Translations under genes and position numbers: made by a program
In this document: piece after piece, positions 34,524 to 42,538 of the stretch
Numbering within the stretch: the first letter of the stretch is position 1
Layout of the letters: every line of letters starts with the position of its first letter
Assembly (NCBI RefSeq): GCF_007827975.1
Contig: NZ_VITT01000035.1
Length of the DNA: 64,000 nucleotides
DNA from: Nitrospirillum viridazoti
GTDB lineage: Bacteria; Pseudomonadota; Alphaproteobacteria; Azospirillales; Azospirillaceae
Direction: 5' to 3' (one strand)
Notes under the pieces: model-generated
The model's database searches: none
What the model saw: the letters and a program-made list of their open reading frames with translations, nothing else
Told to the model about the DNA's origin: nothing

Positions 34524-35096
34524 TTAGGCTCGGCGGCCGAAGCGGGGAACCATACGCGTCAGCACGTCATCCTTGACCAGGAAATGGTGACGCAGCGCCG
34601 CCAGGGCGTGGACCACCACCAGGGCCACCAGGATCCAGGCGGCCAGCTCGTGCGCCTCCGACACCACGTCGTTGATTGGCGCCTTGTTCTCCAGGTCGGC
34701 CAGGACGGGCATGTGGGGGAAGGGGATGAGGCCGTACAGCACGGTAGGAATATTGAATTTCGAGGTGGAGACGACCGCCCAGCCGGTCAGCGGCATGCCC
34801 AGCAGCAGGGCGTACAGGCCGGCATGGCCCAGGTGGGCGGCCCACTTCTCCCACGCCGGCATGTGGGCCGGCAGGGGTGGGGGCCGGTGGGCCAGACGCC
34901 AGGCCGCCCGGAACAGGGTCAGGACCAGCACGGTGATTCCCACCGACTTGTGCAACTGGAACAGCTTGAACTGGTCGGGGGAGCCGGGCGGCAGCGACGT
35001 CATCGTCCAGCCCATGATCAACAGGGCCAGGATGGCGATGACGGTCAGCCAATGGACCAGGATGGCCACGCTGTTGTAACGCGCCGCGACGGTCAT
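34524..35096 (-). CDS. Cytochrome b561
   Basis: 190-residue four-helix inner-membrane dihaem cytochrome. Helices at about 12-32 (VAILVHWLTVIAILALLIMGW), 48-66, 90-110 and 146-166. Haem-ligand histidines: H15 (VHW), H49 (QLHKSVG), H89 region (HLGHAGLYALLL) and H144 region (HELAAWILVALVVVHALAALRHHF). It moves electrons between quinones and periplasmic acceptors. It is flanked by YceI genes in one unit. Confidence 0.9.
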   Translation of the reverse strand: MTVAARYNSVAILVHWLTVIAILALLIMGWTMTSLPPGSPDQFKLFQLHKSVGITVLVLTLFRAAWRLAHRPPPLPAHMPAWEKWAAHLGHAGLYALLLGMPLTGWAVVSTSKFNIPTVLYGLIPFPHMPVLADLENKAPINDVVSEAHELAAWILVALVVVHALAALRHHFLVKDDVLTRMVPRFGRRA

Positions 35097-35143
35097 GGTC
35101 CGGCTCTCCCTTCAGTCCGATAACGCGATGGACAGTAACGCTT

Positions 35144-35752
35144 TTATTGGGCGCGGTCGAACTCGCCGCTGATCAGCAGCTCAACCTCGTCGCCGACATA
35201 GGGCACGTACTTGTCGACGCCGAATTCGGACCGCTTCACCTGCGCCTTGGCGTCGAAGCCGACGACATAGGCCTTGGTCATCGGGTTGCTGCCGCCGCCG
35301 TGGAAGCTGGCGTCCAGGGTCACGGGCTTGGTCACGCCGTGCAGGGTCAGGTCGCCGGTGATCTTGCCGGTGGTGGCGCCGGTCACCTCGATCTTGGTGG
35401 TCTTGAAGGTGGCGGTCGGGAACTTGGCGGTGTCGAAGAAGTCCGGGCTGTTCAGGTGCTCATCCAGCTTCGGGTTGGCGGTGGCCAGGCCCTTCACGTT
35501 GATGGTCACGTCCAGCTTGCTCTTGGCCGGCGCCTTGGGGTCGAAGTCCAGCGTGCCCTCCAGGTCCGGGAAGGCGCCGTAATAGGTGGAGAAGCCGAAG
35601 TGGGTGATGGCGAACACCACCTTGGCGTGGCTCTTGTCCAGGGTGAAGTGGCCACCCTCGACCTTGCTGAGGTCGGTGGTCGCCTGGGCCAGGGCCGTGG
35701 CGGGGGCGGCCAGCAGGGCGGCGGCCAGCATCAGGGCGGGAATGCGCTTCAT
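35144..35752 (-). CDS. YceI-family periplasmic protein 3
   Basis: 202 residues from the ATG at 35752, with AAGGAA 7 nt upstream; the upstream open frame looks unreal. The signal peptide ends ATALAQA. Typical YceI blocks: FTLDKSHAKVVFAITHFGFSTYYG, LEGTLDFDPKAP, LNSPDFFDTAKFPTATF, TGDLTLHGVTKPVTL. It belongs to the classic YceI type and is more distant from copies 1 and 2. It heads the minus-strand unit yceI 3-cytochrome b561-yceI 2. Confidence 0.92.
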   Translation of the reverse strand: MKRIPALMLAAALLAAPATALAQATTDLSKVEGGHFTLDKSHAKVVFAITHFGFSTYYGAFPDLEGTLDFDPKAPAKSKLDVTINVKGLATANPKLDEHLNSPDFFDTAKFPTATFKTTKIEVTGATTGKITGDLTLHGVTKPVTLDASFHGGGSNPMTKAYVVGFDAKAQVKRSEFGVDKYVPYVGDEVELLISGEFDRAQ

Positions 35753-36073
35753 GGGAATGTTCCTTGAGTAAGCCTTGGGGGAGAAAGCTGGCCGGACGGC
35801 CGGAGGGGAGGGAGCGCCGGCCGCCACCCGCGGGACGGGTGGTGAGCGGCGGTACGGGCCTAATCTAAGTCGCGCCGCTCTTGCCCACAATCAAGGTCAC
35901 CTGGAATTCATTGTTCCATTCGTCGCACCAATCATGCCCTCACCGCGTCGATTTCACACGGAAGGCAGGGGTTTTGTCGCGGCGCCAAAGGGCGTAGGGT
36001 CTGCGGGCTCGCCCCCACCGGGGCGGCCCCCGGGGGCGCGCGATGGCGCCCGTCTTTGCCGAAGGATGGCCTG
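35753..36073. promoter_or_regulatory. Divergent intergenic region, yceI 3 / bufferin operon 1
   Basis: 321 nt carrying both promoters. A patch of lower GC at 35880-35950 holds GGAA-N7-TTCC (35903-35917). In Caulobacter, bufferin operons are under the ECF factor SigF; I cannot assign such a promoter here with confidence. No gene seen. Confidence 0.4.
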
Positions 36074-36391
36074 ATGACCGACCGAACCACCGCCCTGACC
36101 GCAGCCTTGGCCCTGGCCGGCGCCCTGACGGCGCTCAGCGCCGCGGCGCACGACGCCCCCGCGCCCCCGGGCCGGGAAAAGTGCTACGGCATCGCCAAGG
36201 CGGGGGAGAATTCCTGCGCGTCGGCCGCCGGCACCCACGATTGCGGCGCCATGTCCAAGGTGGATTACGACGGCCAGGAATTCCTCGACGTGGCCAAGGG
36301 TGAGTGCAAGACCCTGGGCGGCAAGCTGAAGCCGTTCAAGGGCGTGGGCAAGCCGCCCAAGGCGGCCGTGCCGAAGCCATCGCAAGACTGA
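36074..36391 (+). CDS. bufA: Bufferin-type precursor (DUF2282, BufA1-like)
   Basis: 105 residues, ATG at 36074 with GAAGGA 7 nt upstream. The N-terminal signal (residues 4-25) should send it to the periplasm. The DUF2282 core has EKCYGIAKAGENSC with Cys 37, 48, 57 and 78 (spacing C-x10-C-x8-C-x20-C). In characterised bufferins these cysteines are modified by a DUF692 enzyme and the product sequesters copper outside the cytoplasm. The tail after C78 is long and Lys/Pro-rich (KLKPFKGVGKPPKAAVPKP), unlike the second copy at 50181-50465. bufB and bufC follow at once. Confidence 0.88.
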   Translation: MTDRTTALTAALALAGALTALSAAAHDAPAPPGREKCYGIAKAGENSCASAAGTHDCGAMSKVDYDGQEFLDVAKGECKTLGGKLKPFKGVGKPPKAAVPKPSQD

Positions 36392-36423
36392 ACGGCCAGC
36401 CCCCCGTGGACAGAAGGGCGCCC

Positions 36424-37341
36424 ATGGACGCCGCCGCCCCGGCCCCTGGCACCACCCCCGCCGTTGCCTTGCCGCGCCGCGCCGGCATCGGCCTGCGCCA
36501 CCCGCACGTTCCGGCTTTTCTGAGCGGGGAGCGGCCGGACGTGGCCTGGGTGGAGGTGCACAGCGAAACCTATCTGGTGGCGGGCGGGCCGCGCCTGGCG
36601 GCGTTGGAGGCCATCCGCCGCGACTACGCCTTGTCCTGCCACGGGGTGGGGCTGTCCCTGGGCAGTGCTGCTGGGCTGGATGCCAAGCACCTGGCCAATC
36701 TGCGCCAGCTTTACGACCGGCTGCGGCCCGACCAGATCTCCGACCATCTGGCCTGGACCGGCACCGGCGGCGCCTACCTCAACGATTTGCTGCCCCTGCC
36801 GCTGACGGCGGAGACGCGGGACGTGGTGGCGGTCAACATCGCCCATGCCCAGGACGCCCTGGGCCGCCGCCTGCTGGTGGAAAACCCCTCCCTCTACATG
36901 CCGCTGACCCTGCCGCCGGGGATGCAGGCCATTCCCGAGCCGCAGTTCCTGGCGGATCTGGTGGCCCGCACCGGCTGCGGCCTGCTGCTGGACGTGAACA
37001 ACGTGGTGGTCTGCGCCCACAACCTGGGCTTCGACGCCGCCGCCTACCTGGCGAATTTCCCGTTGGAGGCGGTGGGCGAGATCCATGTGGCCGGCCACCG
37101 GCGCGAGGCCTTCGCCCCCTGGGTGGGCCCGGACGCGGGGGCCGGCGGCGTGGTGCTGATCGACGACCACGGCAGCCGGGTGTCGGACGCCGTCTGGGAT
37201 TTGCTGGCCGGCGTGCTGGCCCGCACCGGGCCGCTGCCGGTGCTGGTGGAATGGGACATGGACGTGCCGCCGCTGGAGGTGCTGCTGGGGGAGGCGGCCC
37301 ACGCCCAGTCGTTGCTGGATGGAGTGGCCCCGCATGCTTGA
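36424..37341 (+). CDS. bufB: Bufferin-modifying enzyme, DUF692/MNIO (BufB-like)
   Basis: 305-residue TIM-barrel multinuclear non-haem iron oxidase. These enzymes oxidise cysteines of precursor peptides. Likely iron ligands: H46 (EVHSETY), H73 (CHGVGLSLG), H108 (ISDHLAW), E153-N154 (VENPSLYM), D190 and H199 (LLDVNNVVVCAHN), E219-H221-H225 (EIHVAGH), D248-H249 and E276. ATG at 36424 follows GAAGG. It overlaps bufC by 8 nt. The substrate is expected to be the product of the gene just upstream. Confidence 0.92.
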   Translation: MDAAAPAPGTTPAVALPRRAGIGLRHPHVPAFLSGERPDVAWVEVHSETYLVAGGPRLAALEAIRRDYALSCHGVGLSLGSAAGLDAKHLANLRQLYDRLRPDQISDHLAWTGTGGAYLNDLLPLPLTAETRDVVAVNIAHAQDALGRRLLVENPSLYMPLTLPPGMQAIPEPQFLADLVARTGCGLLLDVNNVVVCAHNLGFDAAAYLANFPLEAVGEIHVAGHRREAFAPWVGPDAGAGGVVLIDDHGSRVSDAVWDLLAGVLARTGPLPVLVEWDMDVPPLEVLLGEAAHAQSLLDGVAPHA

Positions 37342-38077
37342 GGCCTTCCAGCGACAGATGCAGCGGGCACTGCTGGCCGCCGGCGGCGGTGAGGGCGGGG
37401 TGGATCTGGCGCCCGGCGCGTTGGCTGAGGCGCGGCTGAAGATCTATCGCGCCAATGTCCAGCAATCCTTGGCGGAGGCGTTGGCCGCCGCTTTCCCCGT
37501 CACCTTGCGGCTGATGGGCGTGCCGGCCTTCCGCGCGGCGGCCCTGGATTTCGTGCGCGCCCACCCGCCCACGCGGCCGCAACTGGCGGCCTACGGCGGC
37601 GGCTTCCCTGCGGCGCTGGCGCCGCTCCACACCGGGGCGGCCGACATGGCGCGCCTGGAATGGGCGGTGATGGAGGCCTACTTCGCCGCCGACGCCCCCG
37701 TCCTGACGGTGGAGCAACTGGCGGCCTTCCCCCCCGGCGACTATGCCCGGCTGCGCTTCGTCGCCCATCCGGCCGCCCGCGTGCTGTGGCTGGGGCATGA
37801 CGTGCTGCCCCTATGGCGCCAGGCACAGGAGGATGAGACCTGGGTGCCGCCGGCGCCGGACGCCGTGGATGGCGAGGTGCTGGTGCTGCGCCCGGCCGAC
37901 GGCATCGTCTGCGTCTCGCTGCCGCCCGGGGCCGCCGCCGCCATCCAGTCGCTGCTGAATGGCGACATGCTGACGCAAGCGGCCGAGGCCGGCCTGCTGG
38001 TGGAACCGGAGCTGGATTTGCAGGCCATGCTGCACACGCTGCTGGCCCAGGGCGCGCTGGCCGGCGCCCGCCTTTAG
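37334..38077 (+). CDS. bufC: DUF2063 bufferin maturation partner (BufC-like)
   Basis: 247 residues from the ATG at 37334, which has GGAG 9 nt upstream inside bufB; ATG at 37319 is less likely. DUF2063 proteins partner DUF692 enzymes and help to recognise the precursor. The N-terminal helical part has IYRANVQQSLAEALAAAFPVTLRLMG and the second half holds HPAARVLWLGHDVLPLW. It ends with a 4-nt tail-to-tail overlap with nhaA. No DoxX gene follows, unlike in the second operon. Confidence 0.9.
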   Translation: MLEAFQRQMQRALLAAGGGEGGVDLAPGALAEARLKIYRANVQQSLAEALAAAFPVTLRLMGVPAFRAAALDFVRAHPPTRPQLAAYGGGFPAALAPLHTGAADMARLEWAVMEAYFAADAPVLTVEQLAAFPPGDYARLRFVAHPAARVLWLGHDVLPLWRQAQEDETWVPPAPDAVDGEVLVLRPADGIVCVSLPPGAAAAIQSLLNGDMLTQAAEAGLLVEPELDLQAMLHTLLAQGALAGARL

Positions 38078-39255
38078 CCTTTCCGCCGCGCCACGGCCAG
38101 CCAAAGCCCGCCGCCCAGGGCTGAGATCAGCGACCCGCTGAACACGCCCAGCTTGGCCTCCCCCGCCAACCCCGCGTCGGGGAAGGCCAGGCCGGCGATG
38201 AACAGGCTCATGGTGAAGCCGATGCCGCACAGCATGGCGATGCCGTAGAGGGTGCCCCAACCCACCTGCGCCGGCAGCTGGGCCAGGCCCAGGCGCACGG
38301 CGCCCAGCGTGAAGGCGAAGACGCCCAGCTGCTTGCCCAGGAACAGGCCCAGCGCGATGCCCAGCGGCACGGGGTCCAGCAGGCTGGACCAGTCCAGGCC
38401 CTGGAAGCTGACGCCGGCGTTGGCGAAACCGAACAGAGGCAGCACGCCGAAATAGACGAGAGGGTGCAGGGCCGACTCCAGCCGATGCAGCGGGGACCGG
38501 CCGGCGGCCTCGTCCTCCTCACTGCCCAGGGGGATGGTCAGGGCCAGCAGCACGCCGGCCATGGTGGCGTGGATGCCGGAGCGCAGGACCGCCACCCACA
38601 GCGCCAGGCCCACCACCAGATACGGCGCCAGTCGGCGCACGCCCAGGCGGTTCATGCCGACCAGCACCGCCAGGGCCAAGGCGGCCAGGCCCAGGTCCGG
38701 CCAGGACAGGCCGCCGCTGTAGAACAGGGCGATGATCAGGATGGCCGCCAGGTCGTCGAAGATGGCCAGCGACGACAGGAACAGGAAGGCGGAGCGGGGC
38801 AGGCCGCGCCCGAAGGCCGACAACGCCGCCAGGGCGAAGGCGATGTCGGTGGCGGCCGGCGTGGCCCAGCCGGCCAGCGCGTCCGCGTGCCCCCGGTTCA
38901 GGGCGATGTAGATCAGCACCGGGAACAGCACGCCGCCCAGGGCGGCGATGCCGGGCAGGGCGATCTGCGACGGGCTGGACAGGTCGCCGCCCACCATCTC
39001 CCGCTTGATCTCCAGCCCCACCAGCAGGAAGAACAGCGCCATCAGCAGGTCGTTGACCCACTGCTCCACCGACAGGGTGGCCGGGCCGACACCCAGCGGC
39101 GCGTGCAGCGCGTGGAAATAGGTTGGCGCCAGGCTGGAGTTGGCCACGGCCAACCCCGCCAGCGACAGGGCCAGCAGCAGGATCTCGCCCCAGTTATCCA
39201 GCGCAAGGAAGCGTTCCACCCGGTAATGGATGCGGCGGACCAGGGACTGGATCAT
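38074..39255 (-). CDS. nhaA: Na+/H+ antiporter NhaA
   Basis: 393-residue inner-membrane antiporter with about 12 helices. It exchanges sodium or lithium for protons in pH and salt homeostasis. The ion-binding pair is in LAIFDDLAAILIIALFY (DD of helix V). WATPAATDIAFALAALSAFG and GFTMSLFIAGLAF are further family signatures. The length matches (E. coli 388). It converges on bufC with a 4-nt overlap at the stop codons. The start is the ATG at 39255. Confidence 0.95.
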   Translation of the reverse strand: MIQSLVRRIHYRVERFLALDNWGEILLLALSLAGLAVANSSLAPTYFHALHAPLGVGPATLSVEQWVNDLLMALFFLLVGLEIKREMVGGDLSSPSQIALPGIAALGGVLFPVLIYIALNRGHADALAGWATPAATDIAFALAALSAFGRGLPRSAFLFLSSLAIFDDLAAILIIALFYSGGLSWPDLGLAALALAVLVGMNRLGVRRLAPYLVVGLALWVAVLRSGIHATMAGVLLALTIPLGSEEDEAAGRSPLHRLESALHPLVYFGVLPLFGFANAGVSFQGLDWSSLLDPVPLGIALGLFLGKQLGVFAFTLGAVRLGLAQLPAQVGWGTLYGIAMLCGIGFTMSLFIAGLAFPDAGLAGEAKLGVFSGSLISALGGGLWLAVARRKG

Positions 39256-39352
39256 GGGGGGGCAGGCCTACGGCTTAAGGGCGGGTACCCGTCCCACTTT
39301 ACGGACGGGGCCACCAATTGCCACCCAAAGCCGCCATTCCGGACGATAAAGC

Positions 39353-40039
39353 TCAGTGGTGGCGCGCGCTCATCACGGCGAAGCGCCAGGATTTGAAGGC
39401 GCAGTCCACGTCGGCCAAGCCGGCCTCGGCCATCCACATCAGCTGTTCGCCCAGGGTGGCGCAATGGTCCTGGCGCAGGCGGTCGCGGGCGCGGGACAGT
39501 TCCACCGCCGGCACGCCCAGGTCGCTGGCTTCCGATTGCCATAGCCGGTCGTACTGGCTTTCCACCTCGGCGGTGGGACCCAGCACCTGCTCGGCGCTGA
39601 TGAACAGGCCGCCGGGGGCCAGCGCCCGGTTGATGCGGCCGTACAGGTCGCGCTTGGCATTGTGATCCAGGTGGTGGATGGCGAGGGAGGAAATGACGAG
39701 GTCCCAGGGACCGGTGAGGTCGGCCTCTTCCAGCTCCGCCAGGGCGAAGCTGACGCGGGCGTCACCGGCGAAGCGGCGGCGGCTCTGCTCCATGGCCTGG
39801 GGCGTCTCTTCCACCAGGTGCAGGTGGGCGTGGGGCAGGCGGGCGCGCACCAGCGAGGCGAATAGACCGCCGTTGGCGCCCAGGTCCAGCACCCGGGGCC
39901 GGGTGGGGGCGCCCCAGTCGTCGATCAGGGTCAGCGCCGTGCCGTAGAAGGCATCGAAACAGGGGATCAGGCTCCGCTGCAGCGCATCATTACGCCCGGT
40001 TTCCAATAGGCTTGCACGGGCTGACACGGGTGCCGCCAT
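39353..40039 (-). CDS. Class I SAM-dependent methyltransferase
   Basis: 228 residues. SAM-binding motif I is RVLDLGANGGLFASLV (residues about 48-63), the acidic second strand HLVEE is at about 73-77, and motif IV reads WDLVISSLAIHHLD with the post-strand ALAPGGLFISAE. Substrate unknown; it resembles small-molecule or tRNA-type methyltransferases. It lies upstream of nhaA on the same strand with a 97-nt gap, so cotranscription is possible but there is no functional link. Confidence 0.85.
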   Translation of the reverse strand: MAAPVSARASLLETGRNDALQRSLIPCFDAFYGTALTLIDDWGAPTRPRVLDLGANGGLFASLVRARLPHAHLHLVEETPQAMEQSRRRFAGDARVSFALAELEEADLTGPWDLVISSLAIHHLDHNAKRDLYGRINRALAPGGLFISAEQVLGPTAEVESQYDRLWQSEASDLGVPAVELSRARDRLRQDHCATLGEQLMWMAEAGLADVDCAFKSWRFAVMSARHH

Positions 40040-40203
40040 CCTGCTGTCCTCCTGCTGTCACGGCGCCGTCTGGCGCGCATAAACCCAATCTGCGTCTGCT
40101 GTTTTGCTGGCCTCTTCAAAGCCTGTCATCAAAGCGTAGCGCATTTCCCAGCGCATACCATAGGCTATCAATCGTTAATGATTGGTTGGTTTGCGGCGCA
40201 ACA

Positions 40204-40264
40204 TTTCATCTGCGTGAAAATGTCGCCAAACCAGGGACTTGATATATCGAGAAAACGCGATATA
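40204..40264. promoter_or_regulatory. Two dyads before the oxidoreductase-arsR pair
   Basis: TTTCA-TCTGCG-TGAAA (40204-40219) and TATATCG-N8-CGATATA (40243-40264). Both lie in a short AT-rich leader 41-100 nt before the oxidoreductase start. The second has the size and AT-rich arms of ArsR-family sites, and an ArsR gene ends the operon, so self-regulation is plausible. Confidence 0.55.
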
Positions 40265-40304
40265 CCGAAACGTCTTCCCTGCACCAACCAGCCAAGGCCC
40301 CTCC

Positions 40305-41513
40305 ATGGACACCGCCACCCCCGCCCCGGCCGCCAATCCCGGCGCGACTCCGGTCATCACTCCCGCCGCCCAGCCGGCTACCGGCACCTATTCAGTCAAC
40401 GCGGCGGTGGCGCCCTTGTTCCAGCCTTTCGCCTTTGGCCGGCACACCCTGGCCAACCGTCTGGTGATGGCGCCCATGACCCGGGGGAAGTCGCCGGGCG
40501 GCGTGCCCACCGAAGATGTCGTGGCCTATTACCGCCGCCGGGTGCAGGGCGGCGTCGGCCTGCTGATCACCGAGGGCACGACCATCAACCACCCGGCCGC
40601 CAACGGCTATCCCCAGGTCCCGGCCTTCCATGGTGAGGCGGCGTTGGCCGGCTGGAAGCGGGTGGTGGACGCCGTGCATGCCGAGGGCGGGCGCATCATT
40701 CCCCAGCTGTGGCACGTGGGCATCGCCCGCCGCCCGGGGGTGGAACCGGACCCCAGCGTCCCAGGCTACGGCCCCTCCGCCATTGTGGCCGATGGGGTCG
40801 AGGTGGTGCGGGCCATGACCCAGGCCGACATCGACGCCGTCATCGCCGCCTTCGCCCAGGCCGCCGCGGATGCGGAACGCCTGGGCTTCGACGGGGCGGA
40901 GCTGCATGGCGCCCACGGCTACATCATCGACGACTTCTTCTGGGAACAGACCAACCAGCGCACCGACGCCTATGGCGGCAGCCTGGAGAACCGTACGCGC
41001 TTCGCACAGGAGATCGTGCGGGCCGTGCGCGCCGCCGTCAGCCCGGACTTCCCCATCGTCTTCCGCTTCTCGCAGTGGAAGGGCGTCGACTACAACGCCC
41101 GGATCGCCCAGACGCCGGAAGAGCTGGGCCGCATCCTGAAGCCCCTGGCCGAGGCCGGCGTGGACGTCTTCCACGTCAGCACCCGGCGGTACTGGGAACC
41201 GGCCTTTGACGGTTCCCCCGATACGCTCGCCGCCTGGACCAAGCGCCTGACGGGCAAGCCCGTCATCGCCGTGGGCAGCGTGGGGCTGGACGGCGCCTTC
41301 AAGGTCGGCATGTTCGCCAGCCGCGACGCCTTCGAGGTCAAGCCCACCGATGTGGACCAGGCGGCCCAGGCCCTGGCCCGGGGTGATTTCGACCTGCTGG
41401 GCGTGGGCCGGGTCTTGCTCAGCGATCCCGATTGGGCCATCAAGGTCCGCGATGGCCGGGTGGGGGAGGTGATCCCCTTCGACCGCGCCGCGCTGGACCG
41501 GCTGGTGGTTTGA
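40305..41513 (+). CDS. Old-yellow-enzyme NADH:flavin oxidoreductase
   Basis: 402-residue FMN-dependent ene-reductase (OYE/NemA type), reducing activated alkenes, nitro esters or electrophiles. TIM-barrel blocks seen: NRLVMAPMTRGK, GLLITEGTTINHPA, IIPQLWHVGIARR, GAELHGAHGYIIDDFFW (H-x-x-H substrate pair) and NQRTDAYGGSLENR. ATG at 40305 follows AAGG by 7 nt; an in-frame ATG at 40239 lies on the operator-like dyad and is unlikely. About 20 Ala/Pro-rich residues precede the barrel. An ArsR regulator gene follows after 45 nt. Confidence 0.92.
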   Translation: MDTATPAPAANPGATPVITPAAQPATGTYSVNAAVAPLFQPFAFGRHTLANRLVMAPMTRGKSPGGVPTEDVVAYYRRRVQGGVGLLITEGTTINHPAANGYPQVPAFHGEAALAGWKRVVDAVHAEGGRIIPQLWHVGIARRPGVEPDPSVPGYGPSAIVADGVEVVRAMTQADIDAVIAAFAQAAADAERLGFDGAELHGAHGYIIDDFFWEQTNQRTDAYGGSLENRTRFAQEIVRAVRAAVSPDFPIVFRFSQWKGVDYNARIAQTPEELGRILKPLAEAGVDVFHVSTRRYWEPAFDGSPDTLAAWTKRLTGKPVIAVGSVGLDGAFKVGMFASRDAFEVKPTDVDQAAQALARGDFDLLGVGRVLLSDPDWAIKVRDGRVGEVIPFDRAALDRLVV

Positions 41514-41558
41514 TTTTCGGGCCGGGGAGGGGGACGACCCCTCCCCGGTTTCACGGGT

Positions 41559-41921
41559 GTGGATGTCGACGCGATGGATGTGGAAGCGATCCTGAAGGCC
41601 CTGGCCAACCCGGTCCGGCGCGACATCCTGATGTGGCTGAAGGACCCCGCCACCCACTTCGGCCCCCAGCCCGACGGCTACCCCGTCGAAAAGGGTGTGT
41701 GCGTCACCCGCATCCTGGAAAAGACGGACCTGTCACAGTCCACCGTCTCCACCTACCTGGCCATGCTGCAACGCGCCGGCCTGCTGACCTCCCACCGCGT
41801 GGGGCAATGGACCTTCTATCGGCGTGACGAGGCGCTGATCAACGAGTTCATGAGCACGTTTGGCAAGCAGCTCTGCCAGATGTTGGTGAAGCGGGGGGAT
41901 TACCAGGGGGGCGGCGACTGA
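41559..41921 (+). CDS. ArsR-family regulator
   Basis: 120 residues with a winged helix (ILKALANPVRRDILMWLKDP; LSQSTVSTYLAMLQRAGLL). There is no CxCxC metal site, so control by an organic or redox signal is more likely than by metal. Cysteines are at the CVTRIL and QLCQML segments. The start is the GTG at 41559 or the ATG at 41574. It lies downstream of the OYE gene and probably controls the pair through the dyads at 40204-40264. Confidence 0.88.
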   Translation: MDVDAMDVEAILKALANPVRRDILMWLKDPATHFGPQPDGYPVEKGVCVTRILEKTDLSQSTVSTYLAMLQRAGLLTSHRVGQWTFYRRDEALINEFMSTFGKQLCQMLVKRGDYQGGGD

Positions 41922-41937
41922 ACCGTCCCGCCCCGCC

Positions 41938-42246
41938 TCAGCGGTGCAGCCAGAACCGGTCAAACAGGTACAGCGCCCCCGCCCAGGCCAAGACCATGGC
42001 CAGGGCGTGGTGCTTGACGTAGGCCGGGAACCTGCGCGCCGACAGCAGGATCAGCACCGGCACGCCGGCGACCACCAGCGGCATCAGCAGCCACACCATG
42101 CCCGGCGCCGCTCCGCCCTGGGCGCCATCGTTGGCTGCCACCACCGTCAGGAACAAGGCGGGGAAGATGGCCATGCACCCGCCCACGATCAGCAGGAAGC
42201 CCAGCACCCACAGGGCGACTTTGCAGAATTTATCGAGACGGGTCAT
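41938..42246 (-). CDS. Small membrane protein, unknown
   Basis: 102 residues with three predicted helices (about 9-36, 50-68 and 78-97): VALWVLGFLLIVGGCMAIFPALFL, VWLLMPLVVAGVPVLILL, HALAMVLAWAGALYLF. The ATG at 42246 is chosen; the open frame further upstream runs through repeat sequence. It converges with the arsR gene (16-nt gap). No family recognised. Confidence 0.6.
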   Translation of the reverse strand: MTRLDKFCKVALWVLGFLLIVGGCMAIFPALFLTVVAANDGAQGGAAPGMVWLLMPLVVAGVPVLILLSARRFPAYVKHHALAMVLAWAGALYLFDRFWLHR

Positions 42247-42382
42247 CGGGTGGGCCGGGGTAGTTGTTGAGCATCGCCCCCGCCGTCTATCGCACCGGAC
42301 AGGGGGTGGGGGAAAGGGGTCGCTTATACCAGGTAGCGATGATCCTGACCTATGGCCAGGCCCATCGCCCTCAATCGCCGGC

Positions 42383-42439
42383 GCCGCCATCCGGCGGCTT
42401 GGCTTCCGCGCCTTACGGCGCGCGGCGGCAGTCGCCGCC
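42383..42439. repeat. Double-hairpin dispersed repeat, copy C
   Basis: Hairpin 1 GCCGCC-ATCC-GGCGGC (42383-42398) is followed by TTGGCTTCC, as in copy B. Hairpin 2 GGCGGC-AGTC-GCCGCC is at 42424-42439. Here the linker is 25 nt, not 49, and itself holds GCGCC-TTAC-GGCGC. A motif ATACCAGGTAGCGATGAT at 42325-42342 resembles the left arm of the palindrome at 42441-42481, so the whole stretch 42325-42481 looks like stacked repeat elements. Confidence 0.7.
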
Positions 42440-42440
42440 G

Positions 42441-42481
42441 ATACCAAGGAGCGATGAATGGAAATCATCGCTCCTTGGTAT
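42441..42481. repeat. 17-bp perfect palindromic hairpin
   Basis: Arms at 42441-42457 and 42465-42481 (core ACCAAGGAGCGATGA / TCATCGCTCCTTGGT) with a 7-nt loop. It follows repeat copy C directly. There is no clear T-tract on either strand, so a dispersed palindromic element is more likely than a terminator. Confidence 0.8.
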
Positions 42482-42538
42482 TAGTTCACTTCCCATGACA
42501 TTGATCGTCTCCATGGCGATGGGGTTTGGAAAGCCAAG

